Positions 62,241 through 64,000 of a stretch of 64,000 nucleotides of DNA are shown in pieces (position 1 is the stretch's first letter; the number at the start of each line of letters is the position of its first letter). Both the position numbers and the translations under genes were made by a program. Origin of the DNA: Pseudomonas uvaldensis (GTDB lineage Bacteria; Pseudomonadota; Gammaproteobacteria; Pseudomonadales; Pseudomonadaceae). Location of the stretch: assembly GCF_021271205.1 (NCBI RefSeq), contig NZ_JAIWKS010000006.1:310001-374000 (forward strand), written 5' to 3'. The notes under the pieces are model-generated. The model was not told where the DNA came from and did no database searches. It saw only the letters and a list, made by a program, of their open reading frames with translations.

Positions 62241-63746
62241 TCAGGCCTGGCGCTCGTGCATCCGCGCCAGTTGCCGCTCCAGCAAGGACGGATAGGGTTC
62301 CATCAGCCGTTCCACGCAGCAGGCGCCTTCAGGGCTGGCGATAGGACGGATACGGGTGCGCTGGCGGATCAGGGCGTCGTCGTTGATCTTGCGCTCCACC
62401 AGCAGCAGGTTGCGGCTGTGCTGTGACAAGGCCAGGGCATCCTGGGCTGTTTCGGTCAGCAACAGATCAATCTGGCTCAGGCCGAACAGCCCCTCGCCCA
62501 AAGTCAGGCCCAATTGCAGTTGCAGGGTGATACCACTGTCGGCCACTTCGATCTGCAACTGATGACCCAGCGCCCGCAGCAGTTCTCCGCAGCAGATGGC
62601 GTTGGTCAGATAGTCGTCGCCGCTGTCTTCGGTGTGGAACAGCATCAGGGTGCTGCCATCGTTCAGGGTGTGCAACTCACCCTGGTAAAGCGAGGCGGCC
62701 TGGTCGAGGCAATCGCGATAGCGTTCGAGCAGTTCTTTCAGGCGCGCCTGGGGCAGGCGGCGCAACTGGTCCTGGGCGCCCAATTGCACGGCCAGTACGG
62801 CGCTGTGCTGTGGCTGGTTCGAGGCCACGGCCCGGGCGGCCGGTCGCGGTTCCCCGGCAATCGATTCGTCCCGCAAATCGGCGAAGGCGTCGTCCTCGTC
62901 GTCCTCAACCGTGCGCACCACGTGGCGTGGGGCAGCCTTGGCCGCAGGCATTGGCGGGCTTTCGTCGAAGCCGGGATCGCGCAGGTTGCGTACTTCGAAA
63001 CCGGGCTCGTCATCGTCGAGGTCGATCTCTTCAGGCTCCGGTACGGGCTCGGGCTCCGGTGCGAAGCTGGCGTGCAGCTGTCGGGCGAGGTCGCCGATTT
63101 CGTCCTGGCGTTGGGTGGCCGGCGTATGTTCGTCGATGTCCCGCAGCCAGAGGCGCAATTGCAATAACGGCGTGGAAAGGTGCCGTCCCAGGCGCAGGCT
63201 CAAGGCCAAGGCCAGGGCCAACAGTATCGCGCTGAGAATGCCCATGCTTTGGAGACTGATGGTCATTGGTTGCTGGAACTGGTCCATGTCCAGGCTGATG
63301 CGCAGTTGCCCGGCGGTCACGTCCTGGAAGGTGATCTTGCTCTGGTACATGCCACCGGACTCGCCCAGCAGGCCCGGCTTGGGACGCTGGCCGGCTTCGG
63401 CGAGGATGCGGTTGTCCACGCTGTAGATGGCGGCGTGGGCCACCAATTTGTTCTTGGTCAGGTTGTTGAGCAGCACATTGAGGCTGAGGATGTCATTGGA
63501 CACCAGCAACTCGGTAGCGGACGTGGCGGTCTGGGTGGTCAGGCTCTCACCCAGGGCGTCGGCCTGTTCGTGCATCGCCTGCTTGAACTGCAAGCCCATC
63601 ACGCAGGCATAGATGACCAGGGCCAGGGCGACCAGGATCACGTTATGGCTGGCGATGCGCAATGCGATCGGCACGCGACGGTGGCGCAGTGCACGGAAGA
63701 TCAGCAGGAAGAAATTGTCGGTCTTGACTGGCGTGGGCCGGTTCAC
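62241..63746 (-). CDS. Membrane protein, Smp/AhpA-like, with HAMP-type and acidic linker regions
   Basis: A protein of about 501 residues, divergent from serB as E. coli smp is. Two N-terminal membrane helices (around VILVALALVIYACVMGL and ILSAILLALALALSL) enclose a periplasmic part of about 130 residues with SATELLVSNDILSLNVLLNN. A HAMP-like stretch follows, then a strongly acidic Pro/Glu linker (PEPEPVPEPEEIDLDDDEPG) and a cytoplasmic C-terminal domain resembling adenylate-cyclase-type folds at low level. Start is uncertain: GTG at 63746 (SVNRPTPVKTDNFF) is chosen because the longer frame reads across the serB promoter. Equivalent to PA4961; function unknown. Confidence 0.7.
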   Translation of the reverse strand: MNRPTPVKTDNFFLLIFRALRHRRVPIALRIASHNVILVALALVIYACVMGLQFKQAMHEQADALGESLTTQTATSATELLVSNDILSLNVLLNNLTKNKLVAHAAIYSVDNRILAEAGQRPKPGLLGESGGMYQSKITFQDVTAGQLRISLDMDQFQQPMTISLQSMGILSAILLALALALSLRLGRHLSTPLLQLRLWLRDIDEHTPATQRQDEIGDLARQLHASFAPEPEPVPEPEEIDLDDDEPGFEVRNLRDPGFDESPPMPAAKAAPRHVVRTVEDDEDDAFADLRDESIAGEPRPAARAVASNQPQHSAVLAVQLGAQDQLRRLPQARLKELLERYRDCLDQAASLYQGELHTLNDGSTLMLFHTEDSGDDYLTNAICCGELLRALGHQLQIEVADSGITLQLQLGLTLGEGLFGLSQIDLLLTETAQDALALSQHSRNLLLVERKINDDALIRQRTRIRPIASPEGACCVERLMEPYPSLLERQLARMHERQA

Positions 63747-63879
63747 TGAGCTCGGCTCTTTGTCCGTGAAATTGACGCGCAGTATAGCGACAGGCCCATG
63801 ACCGGCAAAGCACTGGCGGTGCCCGATGGTCACCGAAAGTGGGTAGAATGCGGTTTTTTTCCACCTGCGGGGGTGCGCC

Positions 63880-64000
63880 TTGCGCGAAATCGTCCTGATA
63901 AACATCACTGGCAGCGACCGTCCGGGTCTGACTGCGGCCATTACCGGCGTCCTGGCCCAAGGTGGTGTAAACATTCTCGACATCGGCCAGGCGGTGATTC
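63880..64000 (+). CDS. serB: Phosphoserine phosphatase SerB, N-terminal part
   Basis: The first 40 codons, cut by the window end. TTG at 63880 follows GGGGGTG and gives MREIVLINITGSDRPGLTAA, the ACT domain that begins Pseudomonas SerB; the HAD phosphatase domain lies beyond the window. The enzyme performs the last step of serine synthesis. It is divergent from the Smp-like gene, with 133 bases between the starts for both promoters. Confidence 0.92.
   Translation, partial: MREIVLINITGSDRPGLTAAITGVLAQGGVNILDIGQAVI

Noticed and set aside
63747..63983. Extension of the Smp-like protein to 63983
   Set aside because: It would run antisense across the serB promoter and first codons, and the added 79 residues are Arg/Pro-rich without similarity to the family.

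Overview
The window is a piece of a Pseudomonas chromosome, most likely of the P. fluorescens group. It is GC-rich and carries many short palindromic REP elements of the GTGGGAGC...GCTCGCGA type. Nearly all genes recognised have close P. aeruginosa PAO1 counterparts in the same order, from about PA5018 (msrA) down to PA4960 (serB). PAO1 comparisons here are from memory, not from a search.

Layout. 1-4.9 kb: the end of putP, a DUF2165 membrane protein, a type VI secretion spike gene (vgrG) with its DUF4123 adaptor but no effector beside it, and rlmJ. 5-18 kb, conserved housekeeping: msrA, the c-di-GMP phosphodiesterase gene dipA, a PhoD-like phosphatase, the aceEF pyruvate dehydrogenase operon, and the divergent glnE. 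The aceE/glnE gap holds conspicuous dyad operators. 18-39.4 kb, lipopolysaccharide core: waaF, waaC, waaG, waaP, three further sugar-kinase-like genes, a carbamoyltransferase, a glycosyltransferase, a Mig-14-like gene and a PIG-L deacetylase gene, all closely spaced. A more variable block of three glycosyltransferases follows, then another kinase-like gene, the O-antigen ligase waaL, the lipid A-core flippase msbA, a stand-alone APS kinase gene and hldE. Together these build, phosphorylate, decorate, export and cap the LPS core. waaA (Kdo transferase) lies about 4.5 kb further on.

39.4-53.4 kb: an uncharacterised protein with a Nudix-like motif, an aldo/keto reductase, an FAD oxidoreductase, an SMR efflux pump with a divergent LysR regulator, waaA, a TolC-type outer-membrane channel, a TPP riboswitch with thiC and the pyrimidine transporter cytX, a DUF3298 lipoprotein, and the nudF-DUF1249-cpdA cluster.

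53.4-55.1 kb is the one clearly accessory stretch. About 1.7 kb is arranged almost symmetrically: long inverted-repeat arms with REP elements on both sides enclose a small DUF6124-type gene, which is preceded by a roughly 290-base stem-loop-rich leader. One arm carries a 14-copy GCTCTT hexamer array. It lies between cpdA and yqiA and is the best candidate in the window for something not yet described.

55.2-64 kb returns to conserved order: yqiA, parE, a phytase-like esterase gene, parC, pqiC, a membrane protein with an acidic linker, and the start of serB, which is cut by the window end.
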